The notes under the pieces: model-generated | What the model was told of the DNA's origin: nothing | Seen by the model: the letters and a program-made list of their open reading frames with translations, nothing else | Database searches by the model: none | Shown: positions 8,647-18,197 of the stretch, one piece after another | Layout: the number at the start of each line of letters is the position of its first letter | Numbering within the stretch: position 1 is the first letter of the stretch | Translations under genes and position numbers: made by a program | Source: Flavobacteriaceae bacterium EG-1 | GTDB taxonomy: Bacteria > Bacteroidota > Bacteroidia > Flavobacteriales > Flavobacteriaceae | Assembly: GCF_009649685.1 (NCBI RefSeq) | Contig: NZ_WJPK01000002.1 | Coordinates: forward strand, 908,202 to 972,201 | DNA length: 64,000 nt | Reading direction: 5' to 3'

Positions 8647-10848
8647 ATGAGAAAATTAGTTATCGTTGCTTGTTTAATATTGTCAATAAATGCCAATGCG
8701 CAAGCGTATAAAGATGTGCCATTTCTTCAAGATTTTGCTGAAAAATTTGAACTAAACGATTCAATTGAAAATGCAACTTTGTTGCAAGTTAGAAGTGATC
8801 GTAATTTGGCCTTAAAAGTGCTTTCTGGAGAAGGATTGTTAAATGCTTATGACAATTTGTTGTCTTCTGATTTACAATATAGACCTCTATTAGATATGAA
8901 TATTGTTGCTTTTGACACTTATCAAAAGCAGTTTATCTATTTAACTGAAAGTTCAGTTCTGAGTAATGCATGGGGAGGTAAATTTGAGGTTGAACATGGA
9001 TTACAATCTCCTATTCATTTTGCAATGGGTTCAGATTTTTCAACCTTAGTAGCTTCTTCAAATTCACTAAAACTAATTGATAAATCAGGAAATAGTATTT
9101 GGGAAATTAAAGAGAATGGGTTGAAGTTGATTGCAATTAAATATGATGAAACACAAAATCGATTTCTGATATTAGACAAGGAGGCAGTTTATACACTTTC
9201 TCTTGAAAAGCCTGAGTTAAAAAAAATATATACAGGATTAAATCTAACCGCAATAGCTCTTTATAAAAATGATATTGTTATTGGAACAAATAAAGGAATT
9301 TTAACCTTGTCTGGATCTAATGCTACACCAAGTGATATCAATGAAAAACTACCATGGACAGAAATAACTTCTATTAAGAATATCAAAAATGCACTTTGGT
9401 TTGGAACAACTAAAGGCGCCTTTAAATTACGTGAAGATGGTAAGTATGATTATTACGCTTCAAAACGTTGGTTGGTTGATGATGAGGTTGTTGATATTGC
9501 AGAAGGGCCTGATAATAGCGTATTAATAGCTACCAAAACGGGAATGTCACAAATTAATTTTGTACCAATGACCCTTGCTTACAAAGCGGCTTATTTTCAA
9601 AAGATTCAAAGATTACGACATATTAGGTATGGATTTACAGCCAATTTAACATTGAAAACACCAGGAGATCTTACAACAGGTTATTATCATGATACCGATA
9701 ATGATGGTTTATGGACTTCTATGTATATGGCTGGGGAGTTATATCGATATGCAGTAACAAAAGATGAAGACGCTAAACAAAATGCCTATGAAGCTTTTGA
9801 AGCCATGGAAAGATTAACAGCCCTTCCTCCAATGAGCGGATTTCCTGCTAGATCGTTTGAACGTGATGGTTATGAGGTAGGTTTGCATGCAAACGGATTT
9901 TCTCATGAATGGTATAAAAAACATGTAGCTGAAAATGGAAGAATTTGGCAATTAGCTGATGATAAAAAGTGGCGTTGGAAATCTACAACAAGTAGTGATG
10001 AAACATGTGGACATTTTTATGTTCATGCTCTTTTTGCTGAGTTAGCTCCAGATCAGGAATGGAAAGATAGAGCTATTCATCAGCTAAAAATTCAGATGGA
10101 TCATATTATTGATAATAATTGGTATTTAGTTGACTGGAACGGAAAACCTACAGCTTGGGGTAAATGGAATCCTAAATATGTGAATAGTTTTCCAATAAAT
10201 GTTGGTGATAGAAGATTAAATTCTACACTTATTCTTTCTTTCTTACAAACCACTTATCATTTTACAAAAGATGAAAAGTATAAAAAAGCAGCCTTAAAAT
10301 TAATAAAGAGATATGGTTATGATGAAAATGCAAATCGTCCTGCTACAACCATTGGCTATGTTGAGGGTGAAGATTTAAGTGATCGTTGGAATCATTCTGA
10401 TGATGAAATGTATTTTTTAACAATCCCTAGTTTTGTTAATTATTCATTTTCGGAAGAACAAAGAAAGAAGCATTTTGAAACTGTAAAAAGTCATTGGGAG
10501 GTTGAGCGGTCAGAGAAAAATCCATTATGGAATTATCTTTTTGCATTAACTGGTGCTAAAACTATTGATAGTGAGGAGTCTGCTTGGTATTTGCGAGAAT
10601 TCCCTATGGACTTAATTGATTGGAAAATTGATAATAGCCATAGAAAAGATTTAACTAAAATAGAACCAAACTTTAGAAGTCAAACTTATTCAGAAGTTTT
10701 ACCAGCTGATGAACGCGTATTACATAAACACAATGGTGCTTATAGAAATAATGGAGGTAATGCCAAACAAGAATATGCCCCATATATTTACTTATTGCCT
10801 TATTGGGCAGGTCGTTACGCAGAAATGATTAGTGAACCTAAGTATTAA
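8647..10848 (+). CDS. Secreted propeller plus helical-domain protein, paralogue of 4067-6319
   Basis: A 733-residue exported protein. The frame opens at a TTG at 8626, but the ATG at 8647 gives a clean signal peptide (MRKLVIVACLILSINANAQA). Unlike its paralogue it lacks a lipobox and should be soluble in the periplasm or secreted. Residues from about 110 to 310 have weak propeller blades such as LWFGTTKGAFKL and VLIATKTGMS. The helical half starts at YKAAYFQKIQRLRHIR and shares HDTDNDGLWTSMYMAGELYR and KWRWKSTTSSDETCGH with the 4067 product, as well as the C-terminal YLLPYWAGRY. Conservation is strongest in the helical half, which should hold the active or binding site. Function unknown. A GDPD lipoprotein follows after 26 bp and is likely cotranscribed. 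Confidence 0.85.
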   Translation: MRKLVIVACLILSINANAQAYKDVPFLQDFAEKFELNDSIENATLLQVRSDRNLALKVLSGEGLLNAYDNLLSSDLQYRPLLDMNIVAFDTYQKQFIYLTESSVLSNAWGGKFEVEHGLQSPIHFAMGSDFSTLVASSNSLKLIDKSGNSIWEIKENGLKLIAIKYDETQNRFLILDKEAVYTLSLEKPELKKIYTGLNLTAIALYKNDIVIGTNKGILTLSGSNATPSDINEKLPWTEITSIKNIKNALWFGTTKGAFKLREDGKYDYYASKRWLVDDEVVDIAEGPDNSVLIATKTGMSQINFVPMTLAYKAAYFQKIQRLRHIRYGFTANLTLKTPGDLTTGYYHDTDNDGLWTSMYMAGELYRYAVTKDEDAKQNAYEAFEAMERLTALPPMSGFPARSFERDGYEVGLHANGFSHEWYKKHVAENGRIWQLADDKKWRWKSTTSSDETCGHFYVHALFAELAPDQEWKDRAIHQLKIQMDHIIDNNWYLVDWNGKPTAWGKWNPKYVNSFPINVGDRRLNSTLILSFLQTTYHFTKDEKYKKAALKLIKRYGYDENANRPATTIGYVEGEDLSDRWNHSDDEMYFLTIPSFVNYSFSEEQRKKHFETVKSHWEVERSEKNPLWNYLFALTGAKTIDSEESAWYLREFPMDLIDWKIDNSHRKDLTKIEPNFRSQTYSEVLPADERVLHKHNGAYRNNGGNAKQEYAPYIYLLPYWAGRYAEMISEPKY

Positions 10849-10874
10849 AGAATTCTTTTAAATATTATTTTCAA

Positions 10875-11735
10875 ATGAGAAACTTAAAGTATGTAATTCT
10901 TTTTGTTGGTGTCTTCTTAATATCATGTGCAAGTGTAAAAAATAAGACGGATTTACCTTCAGTTTTACAAGCCTTTAATTCTCCTACTTCAAATATCGTG
11001 CTGGTAGCTGCACATAGGGGCGCACACAATGGTAATTTTGAAAACTCAATAGCCGCAACGAAACAGGCAATTAAAATAGGTGTAGATGTTATTGAAGTAG
11101 ATGTAAAAACAACTAAAGATGGGCATTTAATTTTAATGCACGATTCTAGTATTGATAGAACTACTACAGGAAAAGGTAAGGTTGAAGAACTAACTTTAGC
11201 TGAGATTCGAAGGCATAAACTTAAAACGCAAAACGGTAAAATAAGCAAAGAGACCATTCCTACTTTTGAAGAGTTTTTAAAAGTTACAAAAGGGAAAATT
11301 ATGGTTGATATTGATATGAAAACGGATAATGTTGAAGGTATTTTGGCCACACTTAGGAAGACTGGCACTACTAATGAAGTATTTTACTTTGATAATGATT
11401 ATGAACAATTGGCTAGAATAATTGAACTTGATAAATCTGCTAAATTAATGCCAAGAGCATATAATTATCATATGGCAGATTCTGCAATTACTAGGTTTGC
11501 ACCACCAGTTGTACACATCGATTCTAAATTCTATACCCAAGAATTAACAGAAATGCTTAAAAAGAATAATGCTAGGATTTGGATAAATACTTTAGGTGAT
11601 TCAGATTCATTAATGCGTGCTGGTTATGGTGAAAAGGTACTGAATGATGTCTTAAAATACGGCGCAAATATGATACAAACAGATGAACCCGAATTGTTGT
11701 TACAGCTGTTACGCTCTAAAAATTTACATTACTAA
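10875..11735 (+). CDS. Glycerophosphodiester phosphodiesterase family lipoprotein
   Basis: A 286-residue lipoprotein (signal ending FLISCAS) with a GDPD TIM-barrel. Family catalytic and metal residues are visible: HRGA with H47, NFENS with E56, IEVDVK with E74 and D76, and LMHDSSIDRTT with H89. These enzymes cleave glycerophosphodiesters (deacylated phospholipid headgroups) to glycerol-3-phosphate plus an alcohol, using a divalent metal. The length is typical. It sits 26 bp after the propeller protein, implying a shared transcript, and is closed by a strong hairpin at 11742-11782. With the phosphatase at 2553 it gives this region a phosphoester-cleaving flavour. The exact headgroup cannot be inferred. 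Confidence 0.9.
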   Translation: MRNLKYVILFVGVFLISCASVKNKTDLPSVLQAFNSPTSNIVLVAAHRGAHNGNFENSIAATKQAIKIGVDVIEVDVKTTKDGHLILMHDSSIDRTTTGKGKVEELTLAEIRRHKLKTQNGKISKETIPTFEEFLKVTKGKIMVDIDMKTDNVEGILATLRKTGTTNEVFYFDNDYEQLARIIELDKSAKLMPRAYNYHMADSAITRFAPPVVHIDSKFYTQELTEMLKKNNARIWINTLGDSDSLMRAGYGEKVLNDVLKYGANMIQTDEPELLLQLLRSKNLHY

Positions 11736-11737
11736 TT

Positions 11738-11792
11738 AAAAAGATTTCTACTGTTTGAGGTATAGCAAAACAGTAGAAATCTATATTTTTTT
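11738..11792. terminator. Bidirectional intrinsic terminator
   Basis: A perfect 15-bp stem (11742-11756 paired with 11768-11782) has an 11-base loop, A residues on the left and a T run on the right. It lies between the convergent GDPD gene and the dehydrogenase-like gene and can stop transcription from both sides. Confidence 0.85.
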
Positions 11793-11804
11793 AAAGGAGT
11801 ATTT

Positions 11805-13073
11805 TTAAAAAGTAATTTTAAAAATACTACCACCAAAATCATCTGCCACATAAAGAGCACCATCTGGTCCTTCGGCTAACCCACAAGGTCTATGTTTTAA
11901 TACGTCATCTGGTATTGTTGGGTCGATACCTGCAAAGTTATCTAAGAATATTTCCCAATCACCTGATGGTTTGCCATTTTTAAATGGAACGAAGGCTACA
12001 AAAAAACCTTTATCAATTTCCTTAGATTGGTTGTGAAATGCTATGAAAGCACCGTTTTTATATTTTTCAGGAAACATACTACCAGTGTAAAATAATACAT
12101 CGTTTGGCCCTAAGTGTGCTGGAAAAGCAACGATAGGTTCAATAAATTTATCATCACTAGTTTTTTCTCCATCACCACTATATTCTGGAGCAAGTACTCT
12201 TTTGTTTTTTTGATGGTCGTAATATGTAGAAGGCCATCCAGCATCATCATTTTCTTTTAACTCATAAAATGTTTCTGCAGGCAACTCATCATTTTGTTTT
12301 GATGTAAATAAATCTGGATAATAATTGCTTAAACCACCTCTGCCGTGATCTGTTGCAAATAAGGAATTGGTTTTATAATTCCATGTCAAGCCTACTGCAT
12401 TTTTGAGTCCGGTTGCATATCTCGATCCATCTGCATAGGTTTGGTTAAGTTTATTGGCTTTAAACTTCCAAATTCCTCCAGCAGAATCTAATATAGTGCA
12501 AGGTATCATGCCTTTTTCCGTTTCCTGATTCCTACAAGCATCATTCCATGAACCAATAGTTACGTATAGATTATTGTTGTTATCTATTGTAAACGGTTTT
12601 GCATTATCACGACCCATATCAATTAAGCCATCAACTATATTTTCTGGATTTTCTACGTCGATAATATCATGATTTTCATTCAATTTATATCGATAAACAC
12701 CAGAATTAGATGATGTGTAAATATAATTTTCCTTGGCTAAAATTCCGGTGCCAGGTAGCTCCGAAAATGCTTTTTGTTCATCGTAAATACCATCTTTGTT
12801 GGTGTCTTTTAAAAGAAGAATACTTTTACCATCTTCTAGTCCAGATCTGTTGGCATAAATGTCTCCATTTTTAGCAACAGTTAAATGCCGTACTCTTCCT
12901 AAATCTTTTCCTATTTCCTTAATTGAAAACCCTTCAGGTGCTTTTAAAAAAGTATCATTAACTGGTTTTTTTACAATTTCTTTTTTTTCGCTTTTACACT
13001 GAACTAATAAAGTTACAATAAGAATTAATGAGGTAAATTGTGATATTTTTTTAATCATACTTGATGTTTTCAT
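11805..13073 (-). CDS. Glucose/sorbosone dehydrogenase-like lipoprotein
   Basis: A 422-residue lipoprotein (MIKKISQFTSLILIVTLLVQC, lipobox LVQC) with the six-bladed propeller of soluble PQQ-dependent glucose/sorbosone dehydrogenases. Recognisable parts are APEGFSIKEIGKDLGRVRHL at the first blade, the NNNLYVTIGSWNDACR region, ATGLKNAVGLTWN, FATDHGRGG and the closing HRPCGLAEGPDGALYVADDFGG. In characterised members the histidine and arginine around these positions contact PQQ. Many relatives are uncharacterised and may not bind PQQ. It is divergent from the Kelch protein, with 130 bp between starts. A periplasmic sugar or polyol oxidase feeding a cytochrome is plausible and unproven. A second possible start (residue 6) would not change the mature protein. 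Confidence 0.82.
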   Translation of the reverse strand: MKTSSMIKKISQFTSLILIVTLLVQCKSEKKEIVKKPVNDTFLKAPEGFSIKEIGKDLGRVRHLTVAKNGDIYANRSGLEDGKSILLLKDTNKDGIYDEQKAFSELPGTGILAKENYIYTSSNSGVYRYKLNENHDIIDVENPENIVDGLIDMGRDNAKPFTIDNNNNLYVTIGSWNDACRNQETEKGMIPCTILDSAGGIWKFKANKLNQTYADGSRYATGLKNAVGLTWNYKTNSLFATDHGRGGLSNYYPDLFTSKQNDELPAETFYELKENDDAGWPSTYYDHQKNKRVLAPEYSGDGEKTSDDKFIEPIVAFPAHLGPNDVLFYTGSMFPEKYKNGAFIAFHNQSKEIDKGFFVAFVPFKNGKPSGDWEIFLDNFAGIDPTIPDDVLKHRPCGLAEGPDGALYVADDFGGSIFKITF

Positions 13074-13203
13074 TATGAATTTTTAGTTGGTTGGAATGAT
13101 GGATAAAGTTACTATTTTCAAAGTCATTATTAGAAAAAAGACAACCTGATTTTTATTGCTAACTTCGAATGCGTTAAAACAATAAAATTATAAAGGATAG
13201 ATA

Positions 13204-14223
13204 ATGAAAAATAGTATTTTGATTGTATGCTTTATGTTTCTGCTTGGATGTACTGAAATAAAAAAGGCAACTAAAACAGAAAAAAGGGAAGTAGAAATTA
13301 CAAATGCTGAATGGAATTATGTAAAACCTAAATTGAACACTAAGCCGATTGAAAGACATGAAGCAGCATTTGTTAAAGTGAAAGATAAATTTTATTTACT
13401 TGGCGGAAGAGGGGTTCGACCGGTTAGTATTTTTAACCCTGAAACTATGTTGTGGTCTAAAGGTTCTAAACCGCCTTTAGAATTGCACCATTTTCAACCG
13501 GTGGTTTTTGAGCATAAAATTTTTATTATTGCTGCTTTAACTGGAGGCTATCCAAACGAGAGGCCTACTGAATTCGTTTACATCTATGATCCAGAAACCG
13601 ATTTATGGTCGAAAGGTGATTCTATTCCTGAAGATAGAAGAAGGGGCTCAACGGGGAATATTGTTCATGAAGGAAAAATTTATATCGCTTGTGGTATAAA
13701 AAATGGTCATATAGGTGATCATAAGAATTGGTTGGATCGATATGATCCTAAAACAGGTGAATGGGAAATTCTTTCGGACGCACCTAGACCACGAGATCAT
13801 TTTCAGGCAGTAGAAGTTAATGAAAAAATATATTTAGCTGCGGGAAGGAATACTGGGAAATTTCCTGTTGATGGTTTTGCTGGAACTATAGGAGAGGTAG
13901 ATGTTTTTGATATTGCGTCGAATAGTTGGAGCACATTATCAAATAACCTACCTACAGAAAGAGCGGGAACTGCGGCTATTAACTATAATGGAAAAATTTT
14001 AGTTGCTGGAGGTGAATCTAGTTTACAAGAAAAAGCGCATGCGCAAGTTGAGGCGCTTGATGTAATTTCGGGAAAATGGAAAAATGTTTCTTTTTTAAAT
14101 GAAGGTAGACATGGCACTGGCTTATTGGAATATAAAGGCGCTTTGTATATAGCATCTGGCTGTGGTAATCGGGGTGGAGATCCGGAATTACTTACAATGG
14201 AAACATATAAAGAAGAAAATTAA
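13204..14223 (+). CDS. Kelch-repeat lipoprotein
   Basis: A 339-residue lipoprotein (MKNSILIVCFMFLLGC) folded as a Kelch beta-propeller. Repeats are visible as FYLLGGRGVRPVSIFNPET, IYIACGIKNGH, IYLAAGRNTG, ILVAGGESS and LYIASGCGNRGG, each followed by an aromatic W...L strand such as DLWSKGDSIPEDR or GEWEILSDAPRPR. Kelch propellers in bacterial envelopes include sialate mutarotases (NanM), galactose-oxidase-like enzymes and binding proteins. I see no Tyr-Cys galactose-oxidase cofactor motif and no decisive NanM signature. It is divergent from the sorbosone-dehydrogenase-like gene and 131 bp upstream of a multihaem cytochrome. Its role is undetermined. Confidence 0.82.
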   Translation: MKNSILIVCFMFLLGCTEIKKATKTEKREVEITNAEWNYVKPKLNTKPIERHEAAFVKVKDKFYLLGGRGVRPVSIFNPETMLWSKGSKPPLELHHFQPVVFEHKIFIIAALTGGYPNERPTEFVYIYDPETDLWSKGDSIPEDRRRGSTGNIVHEGKIYIACGIKNGHIGDHKNWLDRYDPKTGEWEILSDAPRPRDHFQAVEVNEKIYLAAGRNTGKFPVDGFAGTIGEVDVFDIASNSWSTLSNNLPTERAGTAAINYNGKILVAGGESSLQEKAHAQVEALDVISGKWKNVSFLNEGRHGTGLLEYKGALYIASGCGNRGGDPELLTMETYKEEN

Positions 14224-14354
14224 TTATTATCAAGTTTAACTTTAGGTAGTTTTTTTTGAGTACAATAAATAATTGAATAACATGCTAAATGTTGATTATT
14301 CATGTCTTCAAAAATTCTTTTTTTATTAATCTAGACTGTGAGATGCCTTAAACA

Positions 14355-15569
14355 ATGTTGATTATAAACGCTTTTAAAAGAATAATAGTAGCAATAGTTG
14401 CAATATTTGTAGCAACCATAATTATCTATTGTAAAAATAATAAAAGTGATTTTTACACTCCCATTGTTTTGGTGACTCATTCAAATGGTGAGCAGTTTGC
14501 AGGTTCGGAAACATGTATTAAATGTCATGAAGATATTTATAATTCACACATTGAAACGGCTCATTTTAATTCTTCGGCAAAAGCGAATTCTAGTACTATT
14601 AAAGGCAGCTTTTTAGAACATTCAAATGTTTTAGAATTAGAGCAGGTTATTTTTACGATGGATATTAAGGATAGCTTTTTTTATCAAAACACTAAAGTTA
14701 AAAATAGATTAATTGATATTGCACCCGAAAAGTTTGATTTAGTAATTGGTTCAGGAGTGCGAGGACAATCGTTTGGAACATGGAGAGATAGTGCGCTTTT
14801 TCAACTTCAAACTTCGTATTATACACCCTCAAATAGTTGGGTGCTTAGTCCCGGATTTCCTAATTATTATGATGACCCAAGACCTTTGCGTGATGCCTGC
14901 TTAAAATGCCACACAACATTTGCTCAAAGTCTTCATGAAAATAGTACCGGAAATCTATTTAAAAGAAATCAGATTATTTATGGGATTGATTGTGAAAGAT
15001 GCCATAATCCATCAGCTAAACATGTGGCCTTTCATATAGAAAATCCCAATATTGAAGAAGCTAAATTTATAATGGATATTAAATCACTTTCAAGGCAACA
15101 ACGGCTTGATGTCTGTGCGCAATGTCATTCTGGTAAAAGAGAATTAGTTCTTAAGGGTAATGCCTTTTCTTTTATGACTGGAGAAAATTTAGACGATTTT
15201 TCACGGAATGCAGAAGTAATTGCCAAAGATAAAGATTTAGACGTCCATGGTAATCAGTATGGATTATTAGTAGCCAGTGAATGTTTTAAAAAAACAGAAA
15301 AATTAGATTGTAACACTTGTCATAATTCACATAAAAATGAGAGAGGTAATGCAAATAATTTTAATCTTAAATGTATTTCTTGCCATTCCAACGATGCCAC
15401 TGAATGTAATGCTTCTCATACTGAAACTGGTAAAATGAACAATAATTGTATTGCTTGCCATATGCCAGTAAGTCCTTCAAAATCAATGAAGGTACAATTG
15501 TCTCAAAAGGATAGTCTTGAAACTTCATTTTACATTAGAACTCATTTAATTGGAATTTATCCGAAATAG
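14355..15569 (+). CDS. Multihaem c-type cytochrome with seven CXXCH sites
   Basis: A 404-residue electron-transfer protein anchored by one N-terminal hydrophobic segment (residues about 8-26) and otherwise periplasmic. Complete CXXCH haem sites start at C54, C182, C213, C254, C319, C340 and C365. An eighth, CNASH at 351-355, has serine for the second cysteine. The gap between the first and second haem sites (residues 59-181) could hold a substrate or partner domain. Such proteins are often labelled as cytochrome c554-like or NapC/NirT partners. No nitrite-reductase CXXCK motif is present. It lies near a sorbosone-dehydrogenase-like lipoprotein, so accepting electrons from a periplasmic oxidation is conceivable. 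It is convergent with the metalloprotease gene downstream. Confidence 0.88.
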   Translation: MLIINAFKRIIVAIVAIFVATIIIYCKNNKSDFYTPIVLVTHSNGEQFAGSETCIKCHEDIYNSHIETAHFNSSAKANSSTIKGSFLEHSNVLELEQVIFTMDIKDSFFYQNTKVKNRLIDIAPEKFDLVIGSGVRGQSFGTWRDSALFQLQTSYYTPSNSWVLSPGFPNYYDDPRPLRDACLKCHTTFAQSLHENSTGNLFKRNQIIYGIDCERCHNPSAKHVAFHIENPNIEEAKFIMDIKSLSRQQRLDVCAQCHSGKRELVLKGNAFSFMTGENLDDFSRNAEVIAKDKDLDVHGNQYGLLVASECFKKTEKLDCNTCHNSHKNERGNANNFNLKCISCHSNDATECNASHTETGKMNNNCIACHMPVSPSKSMKVQLSQKDSLETSFYIRTHLIGIYPK

Positions 15570-15602
15570 AAAATCAGAAGTTAAAATGAGTTTAAAAACC
15601 TA

Positions 15603-18197
15603 TCATTCATTACTTTCTTCTGAATTACTTTGTATCGTATTGTCTCGTATAAGCGGAACAAATAATGGTCTTGCATCATCTGTATCACCTACTACATCTT
15701 CAATTTCTCGTTTTAGATATTGCAAGTGAGCAATGGTTAAACGATCTGTCATAACAGGTAGTGTTCTTTTAATGTTGCTTTGAAGTGATAATAGATTATT
15801 CAATGCAAGTGATCTAACATCTGTATTAGAGGTATAACCTTCGGATAATTTTGCTAATATGCCTTCAACCATACCTTCCGCTTCTTCAGGTTTGTATAGG
15901 TTGATCATATTAGCTACATAAGCTTTTTGTAGTTTTCTTTTATATGCATTGGTTTGGTAGAAAACATTCATTTCGCCCCAAACAAGCTGCGTTAAATCGT
16001 CTATATATTCTTCTGGGCGATACGGATTTTCATTCTCGTAGCGTTCTGCTATAAATGTCATCCTACTTAAACGACTACCTCCAAGAAGATTCATCATCAC
16101 ACTTTCCATGGTCTTTGTAACAGATTCTTTAGATTGCGGTGATTGTATTGCATTTAAAATGTCATTCCTTAATAGCCATTTTGGTTCTTTGAAAATATGA
16201 TTATTTAAAAAGGCTAAAGCTTGTTTTTGAGTTTGCTTTGGAACTAATCGATAAATTTCTCCTTCCTCACTCATTGTTTTTGGGGTGACATAAATACCTC
16301 CAATATTTTTGGTAACATGAAATATATAATCACTGTATTGGTTTACCAATGCTTTGTAAATATCATCTAAATTTGAAAAATCATCACTGTTACGATTTTT
16401 CACCCAATCGCGAACACATGGTGCAATACGTTGAAGATTTAGAATTCCGTAATTACTAGCAATCATAGCATCATCACCAAGATCTTCTGTTTGAGAACGT
16501 GGATCAAAATCTCTCCCTTCGCCTCCAAACCACAATCTATTATTGGCAGCTATGCTATCGGTTACCATCTGGCTCATCAACTCTTTCTCATCTGAAAGAG
16601 TTAGGTCATCAGGTAGTTTTGAATACCCCCATTGTATAGCCCATTTGTCGTAATCACCAATTCTTGGCATTAAGTTCTTTACTGGAATATTGTCTTCTGG
16701 CTGTGCTACGTAATTAAACCGGGCATAATCCATAATTGAGCTCGTATGTCCATTTTTTTCTAACCAATCTGCATCTCGAAGCTTTTCTACTGGAGTTGCA
16801 AAACTAGCGCCCATATTGTGTCGTAACCCTAAAGTGTGTCCAACTTCATGAGCACAAACAAAGCGAATTAAGTCGCCCATTAATTCTGTATCAAATTGCA
16901 TATGTTGTGCACGCTCATCAACTGCACCTGCTTGTATCATATACCAGCTGTGTAAAAGGCTCATTAAATTATGATACCACCCAATATGGCTTTCTAAAAT
17001 TTCACCACTTCTTGGGTCAACAATATTTGGTCCATATGCATTTTTTGAAGGAGATGCGAAATATCGTAATACTGAGAACCGAGCATCTTCTAAACTCATG
17101 TCAGGATTATTTTCCGGCCACTCTTTACCAACAATAGCATTTTTAAAGCCAGCCTGTTCAAATGCAACTTGCCAATCATTAATACCCTTTATCAAATAAG
17201 GCCTCCATTTTTTTGGAGTAGCAGGGTCAATATAATAGACGATTTGCTTTTTTGGTTCTACAAGCTCACCATTTTGCCACTTTTTAACGTCTTCTGTCTT
17301 AGGTTCTAATCGCCAACGATGAATATATGTATTACGATCTACTTTTTGTTGATCATCACCGTACTCCAAATAAGAACTGGCGAAGTAACCAACCCGAGTA
17401 TCATAATAACGTTTACGCATAGGTTCTTTGGGTAGTAAAACGAAGGAGTTGTTAATTTCAAGAGTAACTACACCAGCAAGAATGGCAGCAGGTAATTCTT
17501 TTTTTCTTTTTTTAACTACAGATTTTGCTTTGTACGTTTTTACGGTACGAATTTCTGTATTCATTGGAAATGTGCTAATTTCCTTTATGTAAGACTTATC
17601 ACTTTCTAAAGAAGATAATTTGTATGTATCTTTTTGGGCACTACTTAAGGTTAGTAATGGATTTTCGCTATTGATAAATTTGGTAACATCTATAACAAAT
17701 GATTTTTTCTTTTCGTTGTCAGCTTTAATAGCGAATGATTCTAATATTGGCGTAATATTTGAATTATTTACAGCTCTTGAAATAGCATCTTCTTCGTTTG
17801 CCGAACTTACTAAAGTAGCTATGCGAAGAAATATATTGTTATTTGGTCCTTTTTCAAAAACGATGGTATTTTCACCTATTTTTTCTCCACCGTAACTGGT
17901 TGCACCTGAAGGAGTCTTAATAAAACGTGTAACTACTAAAATTTCTCGATTTAATAAATCTTCTGAAATTTCGAAATAATAGTTCTGTTTTACTTTATGA
18001 ACATCAAAAAGACCATGAGTAGTAATAGCATCATTTGAAATAAGTTGATCATAAGCTTTAGCTTTTGACACTACCTTTATTTTGCTTGTTTCTTTTTTTG
18101 CCGTTTTATTAAATAAATTAATTGAACTACAAGAAGTTGCCAAACAAAAAATTACAACTATTCCTAAAAAAAATCTCATAAATAGCGAACGCTTCAA
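15603..18197 (-). CDS. Zinc-dependent metalloprotease-like lipoprotein (DUF5117/DUF5118 type)
   Basis: An 864-residue lipoprotein (signal ending LATSC) with the metzincin zinc site HEVGHTLGLRH (HExxHxxGxxH) near residue 448. A downstream SIMDYARFNY segment supplies the Met-turn. The layout matches the large Bacteroidota and proteobacterial family with an N-terminal DUF5118/DUF5117 region (about 45-350), a central protease domain and a helical C-terminal extension. No member's substrate is certain to me. Because of the zinc site a peptidase acting in the periplasm or at the cell surface is likely. It is transcribed in the same direction as the AGE-family gene but 141 bp apart, and is convergent with the cytochrome gene. 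Confidence 0.88.
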   Translation of the reverse strand: MKRSLFMRFFLGIVVIFCLATSCSSINLFNKTAKKETSKIKVVSKAKAYDQLISNDAITTHGLFDVHKVKQNYYFEISEDLLNREILVVTRFIKTPSGATSYGGEKIGENTIVFEKGPNNNIFLRIATLVSSANEEDAISRAVNNSNITPILESFAIKADNEKKKSFVIDVTKFINSENPLLTLSSAQKDTYKLSSLESDKSYIKEISTFPMNTEIRTVKTYKAKSVVKKRKKELPAAILAGVVTLEINNSFVLLPKEPMRKRYYDTRVGYFASSYLEYGDDQQKVDRNTYIHRWRLEPKTEDVKKWQNGELVEPKKQIVYYIDPATPKKWRPYLIKGINDWQVAFEQAGFKNAIVGKEWPENNPDMSLEDARFSVLRYFASPSKNAYGPNIVDPRSGEILESHIGWYHNLMSLLHSWYMIQAGAVDERAQHMQFDTELMGDLIRFVCAHEVGHTLGLRHNMGASFATPVEKLRDADWLEKNGHTSSIMDYARFNYVAQPEDNIPVKNLMPRIGDYDKWAIQWGYSKLPDDLTLSDEKELMSQMVTDSIAANNRLWFGGEGRDFDPRSQTEDLGDDAMIASNYGILNLQRIAPCVRDWVKNRNSDDFSNLDDIYKALVNQYSDYIFHVTKNIGGIYVTPKTMSEEGEIYRLVPKQTQKQALAFLNNHIFKEPKWLLRNDILNAIQSPQSKESVTKTMESVMMNLLGGSRLSRMTFIAERYENENPYRPEEYIDDLTQLVWGEMNVFYQTNAYKRKLQKAYVANMINLYKPEEAEGMVEGILAKLSEGYTSNTDVRSLALNNLLSLQSNIKRTLPVMTDRLTIAHLQYLKREIEDVVGDTDDARPLFVPLIRDNTIQSNSEESNE

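Noticed and set aside
10871-11368. Long antisense open frame (165 codons) over the GDPD gene
   Set aside because: It lies wholly opposite a gene with intact catalytic motifs, has low-complexity composition and shows no recognisable domain.
13204-14223. Sialate mutarotase NanM
   Set aside because: Kelch repeats alone are not enough, and no sialic acid lyase, kinase or sialidase is in the window.
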